In this document: piece after piece, positions 4,897 through 12,085 of the stretch
Layout of the letters: every line of letters begins with the position of its first letter
Numbering within the stretch: position 1 is the first letter of the stretch
Origin: Xenorhabdus ishibashii
GTDB taxonomy: Bacteria > Pseudomonadota > Gammaproteobacteria > Enterobacterales > Enterobacteriaceae
Length of the DNA: 15,499 nucleotides
Reading direction: 5' to 3'
NCBI RefSeq assembly: GCF_002632755.1
Contig: NZ_NJAK01000002.1
Span: forward strand, 15,601-31,099
Made by a program: the position numbers and the translations under genes
Notes under the pieces: model-generated
Told to the model about the DNA's origin: nothing
Databases searched by the model: none
The model's input: the letters and a program-made list of their open reading frames with translations, nothing else

Positions 4897-6558
4897 CTAA
4901 ATACCGTCAAAGTCAGCCAGCCGCTGCTTCTGCTCCTCATTGAGACTAAAAGCAAACTCTTCATGCTCTGCCTGCCATGTACCAAAACTCATCAGAAACG
5001 CAATTGCAGGGTCTATTTTATTCGCGGACTTCTTCTTGTTCGGCTTGATATTGGCGTTCGCGTCTGTCTCCATTACGACATTAGACATCGCCCATGCGAG
5101 AACCGGATCGCCATTGTGACGAATGATTTTGCGGTTAACAAAGACTTCGGCGGATTTAGCTACGGGACTATACCGCATGTAGGTTTGCGGGAACGGCTCA
5201 ACATCCAGCCCTGCACCCTGTAGTTGTGTGCGTAAGTGTGTGGCGTTCCATGTGTCAAAGCCCACCAGTTTGATATCAAAGTGCTGGCTATCCTTGAGAA
5301 TGTCATCACGGATACGGTCATAATCAATACAATCGCCGGTCGTGGTACGTATCCAGCCCATTTGTGCCCATTGGCGATACACTGCCCGATTCTTATTAGC
5401 AGGGTTCTGTAGCTGGGCTTCCGGCAAGTAATGGCGGGTCAGTAATAACAGTTCGTTATCCACGGGGAACGTGTAACAGATACTGGTGATATCCCCCGTT
5501 GAAGATAAATCTAATCCAGCGTAGCATTCCAAGCCTTTGAGGTCGTTTTCGTCATAGTCTGACTGGCAGTCTTTCCATGCGCCTTCACCCATCCACGGCG
5601 TTTCACCCTGACACCAGATATTAAAGCGTTTGGTGAGCATCTCAGTCCATTGCGAGGGAATGCCTCGTGCTTTCTGGATTGTGTCGTGCAAAGCATCACT
5701 GTCTACGGAAACATTCAGGTTAGGATTAGCCTTTATCCAGAGGGCTTCATCATCAATCTCGTTCTCGTCGTCCAGTTCGTAGATCAGGGCAAACAGGGAT
5801 TCATTTTGTTCTTCACCCTCCAATATCTGACAGCAATAATCATAGTGCTGTTTACAGGCGGATATCACGTTACTGCCTGCCGTAGTAATGGCAAACAGAA
5901 TGCCTTCGGGACGGGCGCCCATCCCCAATTCAAGGGCAGAGTAAACCGCGTTATCGGGGTGCAAATGATACTCATCGACAATAGCAAGGCTGGGGTTAGT
6001 ACCCTCAATCGTGGCGGCTTTGGCTGCCAACGGTTTTAACAGGCTGTTGCTCTTGGTATAAGTCACTTTGTGTTGCTGGATAGATACCCGCTTCTTGAGT
6101 GGTTTTGAAAGCAGGCACATCTGGCGGGCATCATCAAACACAATACGCGCCTGATCCCGACTCACGGCGGCGGTGTAAATATCCTGCTGCCCGTTCTCCA
6201 TCACCAGAAACCAGTTAGCCAGTATCGCGGCTACCGTGGATTTGGCATTTTTGCGCGGCACCTGAATATAAGCACTGCGGTATTTCCGGCGACCGGTGGC
6301 CTTAACCTTGAAGCCGAACAGATTCGCAAAGGCGAACTGTTGCCACGGTTCAAGCATAATCGGCTTACCGCGCAAGTGGCCTTTGACGTGCGGGCAGAGA
6401 CGGGAAAAGCCCACAAAACGTTCTACAACTTCGGTATCGAACATATAAAGCGGGTTATTCAGGTCGTTAAAGTAGCGTTTCACGGCCTGTTTTACCCGTT
6501 TACAGGCCGGAATATTGCCGTTTTTGATATCAAAAGCGTACTGTTCCCATGCGTTCAT
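4897..6558 (-). CDS. terL: Terminase large subunit (ATPase and nuclease)
   Basis: 553 aa, typical for HK97-type large terminases. The ATPase domain has a Walker A-like segment VPRKNAKST (residues 100-108) and Walker B LAIVDE (191-196) followed by YHLHP. The nuclease domain begins near 345 with AGLDLSSTGDITS (D350), then a conserved VGFDTWNA (D435) and KIDPAIA (D517), giving the three acidic residues expected for the RNase H-like fold. It cuts concatemeric satellite DNA and pumps it into procapsids through the portal. It starts 11 bases after terS and is the last gene of the morphogenesis operon, followed by a hairpin. Having its own terS and terL is a hallmark that separates capsid-forming PICIs from satellites that redirect a helper terminase. 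Confidence 0.93.
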   Translation of the reverse strand: MNAWEQYAFDIKNGNIPACKRVKQAVKRYFNDLNNPLYMFDTEVVERFVGFSRLCPHVKGHLRGKPIMLEPWQQFAFANLFGFKVKATGRRKYRSAYIQVPRKNAKSTVAAILANWFLVMENGQQDIYTAAVSRDQARIVFDDARQMCLLSKPLKKRVSIQQHKVTYTKSNSLLKPLAAKAATIEGTNPSLAIVDEYHLHPDNAVYSALELGMGARPEGILFAITTAGSNVISACKQHYDYCCQILEGEEQNESLFALIYELDDENEIDDEALWIKANPNLNVSVDSDALHDTIQKARGIPSQWTEMLTKRFNIWCQGETPWMGEGAWKDCQSDYDENDLKGLECYAGLDLSSTGDITSICYTFPVDNELLLLTRHYLPEAQLQNPANKNRAVYRQWAQMGWIRTTTGDCIDYDRIRDDILKDSQHFDIKLVGFDTWNATHLRTQLQGAGLDVEPFPQTYMRYSPVAKSAEVFVNRKIIRHNGDPVLAWAMSNVVMETDANANIKPNKKKSANKIDPAIAFLMSFGTWQAEHEEFAFSLNEEQKQRLADFDGI

Positions 6559-6569
6559 CGGGGTATCAC

Positions 6570-6929
6570 TCAGGCCATCAGCACATCTAAATCGTCGGGT
6601 TCATCGCTTTCTACCGGATTTCGGCGGCGGGAAACCGGATCAAAGCCCAGCAATGACGACATTTTTATCATGATTTTTTCCGCATCGGCTTTCGCTTTCA
6701 GTGAGGGGTTACTGGTCGCTGCACCGCGTGAACCTTCCACTGCGAACCCGCGCACTTCAATGTCTTCAACGGCTTTACGGTAAATCGCATAGTTAACGCA
6801 ATAGAGTTCTAAGTTGTTCCAGTCTGCTGGGCTGAGATCTTCCCGTTCGTTGAGGATTTTGGCTTTTGATTTCCATTGCTCGGCGGCAATCTCATTTAAA
6901 TAAACGGGGGGTTTGGGTGCTCTTGCCAT
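6570..6929 (-). CDS. terS: Terminase small subunit, P27 family
   Basis: 119 aa, the normal size. The pattern fits the P27-type small terminase: basic N-terminus MARAPKPPVYLNEIAAEQW, a helical region with LSPADWNNLELYCVNYAIYR, then ASSN-like TSNPSLKAKADAEKIM and SLLGFDPVSRRR. Small terminases recognise the packaging start site and stimulate the large subunit, so this protein decides that satellite rather than helper DNA is loaded. The acidic tail (SDEPDDLDVL) is probably the contact to TerL. AGGAAA lies ~12 bases upstream of the ATG, a slightly long spacing. It is separated from the upstream small ORF by 129 bp containing a GC-rich hairpin. Confidence 0.88.
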   Translation of the reverse strand: MARAPKPPVYLNEIAAEQWKSKAKILNEREDLSPADWNNLELYCVNYAIYRKAVEDIEVRGFAVEGSRGAATSNPSLKAKADAEKIMIKMSSLLGFDPVSRRRNPVESDEPDDLDVLMA

Positions 6930-6989
6930 AATCTATTGTTTCCTATGAAGTTACTGCTATTGAAAAAAGTGCCGTGCATAAAAATTCGA

Positions 6990-7044
6990 GGGGGCGGGTG
7001 GTGCCATGAGGCAGGGCGTTTGTCATTTTTGACACCCCACCCCC
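6990..7044. other. GC-rich inverted repeat: candidate cos region or terminator
   Basis: GGGGG (6990-6994) pairs with CCCCC (7040-7044) and GGGTG (6996-7000) with CACCC (7033-7037); inside lies TGTCATTTTTGACA (7021-7034), which can form its own stem. It is the only long gap within the packaging genes and lies between HNH and terS, near where HK97-type phages with an HNH keep their cos site. On the minus strand it is followed by TCGAATTTTTATG, so an intrinsic terminator is the main alternative. Confidence 0.4.
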
Positions 7045-7058
7045 TTCTGAGTGCTTCT

Positions 7059-7211
7059 CTAGCGATTTCGGAAGCATTCCATTAGCTCCCTATCACGCTG
7101 TGTCTTGCGCCTCGCTGTGGGTTTCTCAGGCGCAATCTGATTTTGTTGTCGGTAAGGTTCACTGTGCTTGAGTAACCCTTTAAGGAGTTGATCCACTTCA
7201 TCTTCACGCAT
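7059..7211 (-). CDS. Small basic protein between HNH and terS
   Basis: 50 aa from the ATG at 7211, which overlaps the HNH stop codon by eight bases (ATGCGTGA); a start at 7226 would add five residues. There is no strong ribosome site for either, so coupling to HNH translation is likely. The sequence has an amphipathic acidic start (MREDEVDQLLKGLLKHSEPY) and a very basic end (PTARRKTQRDRELMECFRNR). It is not recognised. The position suggests an accessory to the HNH/terminase machinery, but this is only an inference from context. A non-coding frame is possible. Confidence 0.5.
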   Translation of the reverse strand: MREDEVDQLLKGLLKHSEPYRQQNQIAPEKPTARRKTQRDRELMECFRNR

Positions 7212-7650
7212 CTTGGTTATACTCATGAATCCAGTTATTGCGCTGGGCTGCCTTTGCTTCCAGTTCCCGATATTCCCCATTCTTACGCCGCTGTTTCGTT
7301 GTTGGGTCAGTGGTCACGGTCTTTCGACTGTGGCAGCTATTACATAGCGGCTGGTGATTGAAGTCAGGCCAAAACAGCACATCACTACCACCGTCAATGG
7401 GTATGATATGATCCACAATCGTCGCTGGGGCATACACACCTACCTTGAAACAATGCACACACAGCGGATTGGACTTAAGGAATTGCAGACGGTATTTATC
7501 CCATGCAGGGGTATAACCTCGCTCACGCCTTGAGCCTCGTTTACTGTCCTGTTGTCGTCTAGCTTCCCGTTTGTGCTGCTCACAGCGACCAGACTTGACC
7601 CGCTCACGGCAATTGGGATAGCTACAGCGCTTTAACGGTTGCCACGGCAT
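7204..7650 (-). CDS. HNH endonuclease of the packaging module
   Basis: 148 aa. An N-terminal zinc-ribbon-like part (C9, C14, C23, H26) is followed by the HNH fold: C64-x-x-C67, the D80-H81 motif (ATIVDHIIPIDGG), N98, and C103-x-x-C106 with H107 (PLCNSCHSRKT). In HK97-like phages an HNH protein next to the terminase genes is needed for specific cos cleavage and head morphogenesis, and cf-PICIs carry the same set. The ATG overlaps the stop of the connector gene by one base (TGATG), so they are translationally coupled. The basic stretch at 29-46 (REARRQQDSKRGSRRERG) suggests DNA contact. Length and motifs are normal; catalytic residues are all present. Confidence 0.9.
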   Translation of the reverse strand: MPWQPLKRCSYPNCRERVKSGRCEQHKREARRQQDSKRGSRRERGYTPAWDKYRLQFLKSNPLCVHCFKVGVYAPATIVDHIIPIDGGSDVLFWPDFNHQPLCNSCHSRKTVTTDPTTKQRRKNGEYRELEAKAAQRNNWIHEYNQDA

Positions 7651-7952
7651 CAGTAGACTCCTACATCACGATAGACAGACCATAATGATTTGATGGTGAA
7701 CGGGATTTCTTTCAGTTCCTTATCTGCCACCATCGAACGAGTTTCATACAGTAAACCGATATAAAGTAAACAGCCAACTTTGATCGCCGGACTGAATACC
7801 AAGCCATCATCAAAGCGCTTGCCGATATGTTGCTGGCAGACTTCTAAGGCAGCATTGGCATAACCTTGAAGTAAGGTATCTTCTAACGTATCACTTTCAT
7901 CTATCCGGCAATGTTGTTTGATTTCGTCCAATGTTATGAGAGGGTTACTCAT
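7650..7952 (-). CDS. Head-tail connector (gp6-like)
   Basis: 100 aa, typical of HK97 gp6-like connectors. It begins NPLITLDEIKQHCRIDESDT, followed by EDTLLQGYANAALEVCQQHI, the characteristic helical bundle with the phage 'DLD... LL... A' spacing, and ends in a short strand (SLWSVYRDVGVY). These proteins form a ring under the portal, close the filled head and make the surface to which a stopper or tail binds. In a satellite with no tail genes, this is the only component here that could dock a helper tail. It overlaps the portal gene by eight bases and HNH by one. Confidence 0.82.
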   Translation of the reverse strand: MSNPLITLDEIKQHCRIDESDTLEDTLLQGYANAALEVCQQHIGKRFDDGLVFSPAIKVGCLLYIGLLYETRSMVADKELKEIPFTIKSLWSVYRDVGVY

Positions 7953-9162
7953 CTTTCACCTCTGTTTTTTTAATACTGACCTCTTGCTTCCATGCCTGGC
8001 TAAACTCATCGCCACCATCACGGGGGGATAATCCCTCGCGTTCACGGGCTTCATTCGGGCACATCACACCGGATTTAATCGCCGTCTCGTAGCTCTGAAA
8101 GCGTTCTTTCGGATTGGCTCGCAGTAGATCGGCTGTGTCAAATTCAACTTGGTAGCGAATGCCTCGTTTTGGTGAGTTCATCAGCAAGGCGGACTTGATT
8201 TGCTGCTCAAAGTTAGCCAGCCACGGGCGCATGGTGATCGTCAGAAAAGCGCGTGATGCTTCGCTAAAATTACTGTAGGTACTGTTCGAATACTCTTGCA
8301 GGAAGATCGGGCTGACATTGAACATACGGGCAATATCTTCAATCGTGAAGCGACGAGAGGCCAGCCATTCCGCATCTTGGTTGCTCATGCCTAACTGTTG
8401 GTATTCCATCCCCCCCTCAAGAATGGGCGTTTTCCCTGCATTGCGAGCGCCCTTATAACGTTCGAGGGCTTCCAGTGCCTTATTGCCCTTGATGCCATCC
8501 AGCCAGTCAGCGGCTTTAATCACGCCCGCTGCCATCATGCCCTCTTTCATTATGCTGGCACCGTGGCGCTGTTGTGCCAGCCCCAAACCCAGTGTTTCAC
8601 GGCAGATGGTGACTGGCGAACGCCCCAAAAAGCCATCTTCGGTGGCATAACGCAAATGCAATACTTCTTCTTGTAGGTAGGTTTTGACCTTGCCGCTATA
8701 AGGTTCGGTAATGGTGTAAGCAAAGCGGTGATCCGATAATCGTTGCGGCACAACCGCTGACGGTGGGTAAGGGTGCAACGATTGTGGCTGTCCGTCTTTT
8801 CCCCAGACTATGACTGCATACGCATTACCATTGAGTAAGCAATGACGCATCAGGGTTCGCTTAAACTGAAAAGGCGTCTGGCAGTCATTCGGGTATTCAT
8901 TGAGCAAATAATCCACGGGGTGATCACTGAGCCATTCGCGGGACTCCTTGCCGTTCTGGTGCTGAACCCGATAGAGATAGCAAGGCATGGTCGCCACGGC
9001 TTCACTAATCACCGTGACAGCATTCATCACGGCGGGTAAGCCTTCGGCTGTAGACGGTGAAACATGCTCGCCTGATTTGGTGTTAGATATACCTGCCAGA
9101 GAAAGAAACTCATCAATACTGACACTGCGAGTCTCAGCGGCTTTACGCTTAAAAGGCCACAT
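7945..9162 (-). CDS. Portal protein, HK97 family
   Basis: 405 aa, a normal portal length. N-terminal MWPFKRKAAETRSVSIDEFL, then a conserved region with GLPAVMNAVTVISEAVATMP, HPVDYLLNEYPN, LLNGNAYAVIVW, VLHLRYATEDGFLGRSPV and the C-terminal ARMFNVSPIFLQEYSNSTYS signature. Twelve copies form the ring through which DNA enters the head and to which terminase and connector bind. The ATG follows the protease stop by two bases, with GAGGTG at the protease end acting as ribosome site. The extreme C-terminus is charged (KQEVSIKKTEVKDE). Everything looks intact. Confidence 0.93.
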   Translation of the reverse strand: MWPFKRKAAETRSVSIDEFLSLAGISNTKSGEHVSPSTAEGLPAVMNAVTVISEAVATMPCYLYRVQHQNGKESREWLSDHPVDYLLNEYPNDCQTPFQFKRTLMRHCLLNGNAYAVIVWGKDGQPQSLHPYPPSAVVPQRLSDHRFAYTITEPYSGKVKTYLQEEVLHLRYATEDGFLGRSPVTICRETLGLGLAQQRHGASIMKEGMMAAGVIKAADWLDGIKGNKALEALERYKGARNAGKTPILEGGMEYQQLGMSNQDAEWLASRRFTIEDIARMFNVSPIFLQEYSNSTYSNFSEASRAFLTITMRPWLANFEQQIKSALLMNSPKRGIRYQVEFDTADLLRANPKERFQSYETAIKSGVMCPNEAREREGLSPRDGGDEFSQAWKQEVSIKKTEVKDE

Positions 9163-9164
9163 AG

Positions 9165-9713
9165 TTACACCTCGGACAGTTGCAGCCAGTAATGACGCAA
9201 ATCAACATTGTTAGGCTTAACCCTATTCAGCGAACGCTTGGCAATCTCAACACCGCTTTCAGGGTAGGCGGGTAAACTGGTGACAGTGATTTCCCGTAGT
9301 TCCGCTTCTAAAACGGTTCTCAGATAAGGCTCCTGACCCACATCCCACTGATCTTTGATAGCTCGAAAGCCAAAAGACATACCGGAAATATCACCCCGTT
9401 CAACTAGTGCCAGTACATCACGCCCTAATTGGGTATCAGGCGGGGTTAACTCAAAGCGTAATCCGGTGGCATCTTCGGCAAGCTGCAATGTACCAGACGT
9501 AGTACGGCCTAACAGGTTCATGTGATCATGTTCATAAAGCGCCCTGACATCTGTACCCGCCGTTAAGCTGGTGCTAAACGCATTCGGGGCGAACTGCTCG
9601 ACAAACTCATCCCACAAAACTTGTGATCGGCTGTTCCACTTAATGACATAACCGGTCAGTTTCTTATCACTGGCAGACAGGGAAGCGGTGCGGATTTCAA
9701 AATCATTTTTCAT
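9165..9713 (-). CDS. Prohead maturation protease, HK97 type (S78/U35)
   Basis: 182 aa. Typical start EIRTASLSASDKKLTGYVIKW, then FAPNAFSTSL, ALYEHDHMNLLGRT with the likely catalytic H62, RGDISGMSFGF with the likely nucleophile S113, and REITVTSLPAYPESGVEIAKR. It cleaves the N-terminal scaffold (delta) region off the capsid subunit during maturation and then digests itself. GGAG lies seven bases upstream of the ATG. It follows the capsid gene after 42 bp containing a hairpin and sits directly before the portal gene. This gives capsid-protease-portal, the reverse of the portal-protease-capsid order of HK97. Confidence 0.92.
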   Translation of the reverse strand: MKNDFEIRTASLSASDKKLTGYVIKWNSRSQVLWDEFVEQFAPNAFSTSLTAGTDVRALYEHDHMNLLGRTTSGTLQLAEDATGLRFELTPPDTQLGRDVLALVERGDISGMSFGFRAIKDQWDVGQEPYLRTVLEAELREITVTSLPAYPESGVEIAKRSLNRVKPNNVDLRHYWLQLSEV

Positions 9714-9732
9714 TGGTAGACTCCAGACTACA

Positions 9733-9751
9733 AAGGGGCGCAGTGCCCCTT
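9733..9751 (-). terminator. Intercistronic hairpin between capsid and protease
   Basis: AAGGGGC (9733-9739) pairs perfectly with GCCCCTT (9745-9751) around a 5-base loop, in the 42-bp gap between the capsid stop and protease start. The minus-strand tail TGTAGTC is not T-rich, so it is at most a partial terminator or an RNA-stability element. It could keep capsid message high relative to the catalytic protein. Confidence 0.4.
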
Positions 9752-9755
9752 ATCG

Positions 9756-10910
9756 TTAACCCGCTTTCGTGCCTTTGATTTCGAGCACTTTGATTGCGTT
9801 GGAATCCACCAGACCACCACCCAAATATTTATCCGTGTGTACCTTGTAGTACCCCGGTTCGGTGATATTGTCAGGACGGGTGCGTGTGCCGGTATCATGG
9901 TCAACGATGAAGTAACCGCGTTTGAAGTCACCCAGACCGATAGCATCATCCGGCATAAATTCGAGATAATGGACAGGCAAGCCCAGTAACATATCAGGAT
10001 CACCTGCTTGCAGACGTTCGCGCCAGATGTAATCACCGTTGCCGTTTTTCAGCTTCTGCACTTTGGCAGCCGTCGTGGAGTTCATCACCCACACCGCATT
10101 TTTACGGTATTTGTTCCTGAGCAGGAATTTCAGGTCAATCAGGCTATCGGCTTCCAGTTTGGCAACTTCCAGCTTTTGCAACGTACCGAACGCACGGGCT
10201 TTATCGGCTTGGGTATCACGAGGATAAGACAGGAAGCCTTTCGCTTTCTTGCTGCCGTCACCACTCACAAGATCGGTTTCTTCGGTATCAACAAACGTAT
10301 CTGCAATTTCTGAGGTTAACCAGCCTAAAATATCGACATCGCTAAAATCGATGATTTCTTGGGTAGTCTTAGGGTAGGCATAAATCGGAAACAGCTTGAT
10401 GCTGACTTCTTCCATCGTCGGTGTGGCTGTCTCACTGCGTGCCTTGCCTTCTTCCCCGTGGGCGACGGCTGCACCCCCGACCGAAACAAGCTGTTTATAC
10501 TCATTACTACGCGTGGTCTTAATCGTACAAATCCGGCGCATAACCGACTCATCAGCCAGTTGCTGCATGATCTGTTTATTCAGCTCAGGGATAACGGTAT
10601 AGCCACCTTCGGAGGGTACGCTCGTAGACAAGGTGCGGGTTTCTCCGGTCACGATATAGTGACGCAGTTCATCATTGCTGAGTGTTTTACTGGCGGGCTG
10701 GTTCTTGGCCTGATTTCGCTCTTCATCCGATAAAGCCTCATAACGGGCGATTTCTGCATTCAGGGCACCGGACTGACTGCGCAGCTCGTCAAACTGTTTA
10801 GCTTCATCGGCATTAAGAGAGCGCTTTTCGTCTTCGGCTTTGGTGAGAAGAGAACGCATCTGCTGGGTTAAATCGGCTTTTTGCTGGCGTAATTCGAGTA
10901 ATTTCTTCAT
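9756..10910 (-). CDS. Major capsid protein, HK97 fold
   Basis: 384 aa, close to HK97 gp5 (385). Residues 1-~70 form a highly charged coiled coil (MKKLLELRQQKADLTQQMRS, then KRSLNADEAKQFDELRSQSG), the scaffold-like delta domain removed by the protease; cleavage is expected near residues 90-100 (TGETRTLSTSVPSEGG). The mature part starts with the usual GGYTVIPE and continues through KLFPIYAYPKTTQEIIDFSD, SGDGSKKAKGFLSYP and NAVWVMNSTTAAKVQKLKNG to the C-terminal VDSNAIKVLEIKG. It builds the satellite's own, presumably smaller, icosahedral head. It is the first gene of the morphogenesis operon; GAGG lies five bases before the ATG. A strong terminator at 11061-11094 insulates it from upstream genes. 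Confidence 0.94.
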   Translation of the reverse strand: MKKLLELRQQKADLTQQMRSLLTKAEDEKRSLNADEAKQFDELRSQSGALNAEIARYEALSDEERNQAKNQPASKTLSNDELRHYIVTGETRTLSTSVPSEGGYTVIPELNKQIMQQLADESVMRRICTIKTTRSNEYKQLVSVGGAAVAHGEEGKARSETATPTMEEVSIKLFPIYAYPKTTQEIIDFSDVDILGWLTSEIADTFVDTEETDLVSGDGSKKAKGFLSYPRDTQADKARAFGTLQKLEVAKLEADSLIDLKFLLRNKYRKNAVWVMNSTTAAKVQKLKNGNGDYIWRERLQAGDPDMLLGLPVHYLEFMPDDAIGLGDFKRGYFIVDHDTGTRTRPDNITEPGYYKVHTDKYLGGGLVDSNAIKVLEIKGTKAG

Positions 10911-11060
10911 GGTGCCTCTGCATGTAGGTTAAGGGTTCGCTGTCATGCAGGTTTGAGGAAGCGGTAGCGGGTTAGCACTACCGCCTTTGAGGACTTGCTA
11001 CAGAGCAATTGAAGTCAGGACGTGCCTACATGGTTCAGCAATCACTATTTAACACCATGA
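10911..11060 (-). promoter_or_regulatory. Leader region of the capsid-terminase operon
   Basis: About 150 bp between the upstream terminator and the capsid ATG. It has two stem-loops: CTGCATG/CATGCAG (10918-10950) and GCGGTAG/CTACCGC (10961-10984). No good sigma-70 promoter is visible, which suits a late operon needing an activator. It is the only entry point for transcription of the seven head genes after the terminator, so a promoter must lie here or read-through must occur. A packaging site here is an alternative. Confidence 0.4.
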
Positions 11061-11094
11061 AAAATAATAAAAAAGACCTCGTGATAGGAGGTCT
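11061..11094 (-). terminator. Strong rho-independent terminator
   Basis: AGACCTC (11074-11080) pairs perfectly with GAGGTCT (11088-11094) around a 7-base loop. On the minus strand it is followed by TTTTTTATTATTTTT (11075-11061). It ends transcription of the replication and small-gene region 45 bases after the stop at 11140 and isolates the capsid operon. Confidence 0.9.
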
Positions 11095-11139
11095 AAACAA
11101 GGGGAAACATGAGGACGGGATATTTACAAATCTTTACTT

Positions 11140-11400
11140 TTATTTTTCACTCATCCAATCCGGCGCGTCGTTCATGATTTCTCTGAACGCCTGTAATTGT
11201 TCTATCAATACATCTAACTGCTCTTTATTGGTTGCCAGTATTTCCTCAGAAAATGTGTGGCGCAGACTACCACCTGAATCCTGAAAGAAAAAAGCATGAC
11301 CATTGACCAACTGGCGGTACTCGCTTGTATGTAAATCGTCTAACTGCGTAATACCGTAATAATCGTAGTGTTCTCTGATATCTTCTTGCGTAATCGGCAT
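11140..11400 (-). CDS. Small acidic protein of unknown function
   Basis: 86 aa. AAGGGG lies about six bases upstream of the ATG, so it is well translated. The sequence is acidic and probably mostly helical: MPITQEDIREHYDYYGITQL, a hydrophobic-aromatic middle (NGHAFFFQDSG), then a helix EILATNKEQLDVLIEQLQAF and REIMNDAPDWMSEK. No signal peptide, membrane segment, cysteine pair or catalytic motif is seen, and no family is recognised. It follows the 77-aa gene after 18 bp and is followed by a strong terminator, so the two form a short unit between the origin and the head operon. A helper-interaction or copy-control role would fit the position, but nothing in the sequence proves it. Confidence 0.75.
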   Translation of the reverse strand: MPITQEDIREHYDYYGITQLDDLHTSEYRQLVNGHAFFFQDSGGSLRHTFSEEILATNKEQLDVLIEQLQAFREIMNDAPDWMSEK

Positions 11401-11418
11401 AATATTCCCCTTATATAA

Positions 11419-11652
11419 TTATTCTACTTCTCTGAATAGGGTTACTTGGAAAGTTTCTAAGGCTTCAGCTATCCCACGAATGTTCATCGCTAATTCATCC
11501 CGTGCCGCTGTCTTCATGAATGCGGCTATAAGCTCTGGGTGCTGTTTGGCATACCCCTCACCGAACAAAGCATCTATTTCTTTGACTGCTCTTTCCATCC
11601 AGTACGCGGCTGAATTAGCTGCCTGTCTTTCAATCGTTGTTGCATCTAACAT
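11419..11652 (-). CDS. Small helical protein of unknown function
   Basis: 77 aa, starting MLDATTIERQAANSAAYWME. The ATG at 11652 was preferred over longer upstream frames because GGAG lies five bases before it; upstream extension would run into the origin iterons. It is predicted to be all helical (WMERAVKEIDALFGEGYAKQ, AFMKTAARDELAMNIRGIAE, ALETFQVTLF), without cysteines, signal or membrane segment, and looks like a soluble oligomerising or adaptor protein. No family is recognised. It lies directly downstream of the origin, and the iteron CGACAA at 11691-11696 may overlap the -35 (TTGTCG) of a promoter with TATATA at 11674-11669, which would tie its expression to initiator binding. Confidence 0.75.
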   Translation of the reverse strand: MLDATTIERQAANSAAYWMERAVKEIDALFGEGYAKQHPELIAAFMKTAARDELAMNIRGIAEALETFQVTLFREVE

Positions 11653-11689
11653 ATGTTCTCCATTTTTGTATATATATAGTGAAAAGTTA

Positions 11690-12062
11690 CCGACAACACC
11701 GACAAACCGACAATGAGGTAAAATACAATTTAATATCAATTAGATACACTGTTAAATCGTTGTCGGTTAATTGTCGCTCAATTTTTTGATATCGCTAGAA
11801 TTACAATATTATTGTTATCTTTCATGTAGATAAACATCACTTCCTGTTGTCGAAAACCGACAACGCTACTTATAAACTCTTTCATATTTATCCGAATCCT
11901 TTTGCCTACCAAAAAAAGAAAGTTTTTCTTCTGGCAGGTGCTTTGTTTTAAGTCCGCCAATGAAAACGACAAATCGACAACGTACCGACAAACATTTAAC
12001 ATTTTAGTATATTGATTTATAAGATATTTATATTACTGTTGTCGGTTTGTCGGTGTTGTCGG
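11690..12062. other. Replication origin with CGACAA iterons
   Basis: CGACAA occurs thirteen times in about 370 bp: forward at 11691, 11700, 11708, 11858, 11967, 11975 and 11986, reverse (TTGTCG) at 11760, 11771, 11847, 12039, 12047 and 12056. The three-iteron cluster at 11690-11714 and that at 12038-12062 are inverted copies matching at 24 of 25 positions. A palindrome GTTGTCG-AAAAC-CGACAAC sits at 11846-11864. The DNA between is AT-rich. It lies immediately downstream of the primase-helicase, where satellite Rep proteins usually have their origin. The 74-codon frame across it is not considered a gene. Confidence 0.8.
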
Positions 12063-12085
12063 TCAGTTTTACGCGTATAGAGAAT

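Noticed and set aside
5650..6039. Plus-strand frames opposite terL, portal, capsid and primase
   Set aside because: They are shadows of strongly supported minus-strand genes, without ribosome sites or family patterns.
6990..7044. Calling the GC-rich repeat a definite cos site
   Set aside because: No known cos sequence was recognised and a terminator explains the hairpin equally well, so it is listed only as a candidate.
7212..7280. Longer N-terminus for the small gene before terS
   Set aside because: It would overlap the HNH coding sequence extensively; the start at 7211 gives the usual short stop-start overlap.
11653..11739. Upstream extension of the 77-aa protein to 106 aa
   Set aside because: The extra codons run through the origin iterons, and the GGAG ribosome site fits the ATG at 11652.
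11778..12002. 74-codon minus-strand frame (and an internal 35-codon frame starting near 11885) between primase and the 77-aa gene
   Set aside because: It lies wholly inside the iteron-rich origin, translates the repeats, lacks a well-placed ribosome site for the long form and resembles nothing; the short form has only a distant AAGGA.
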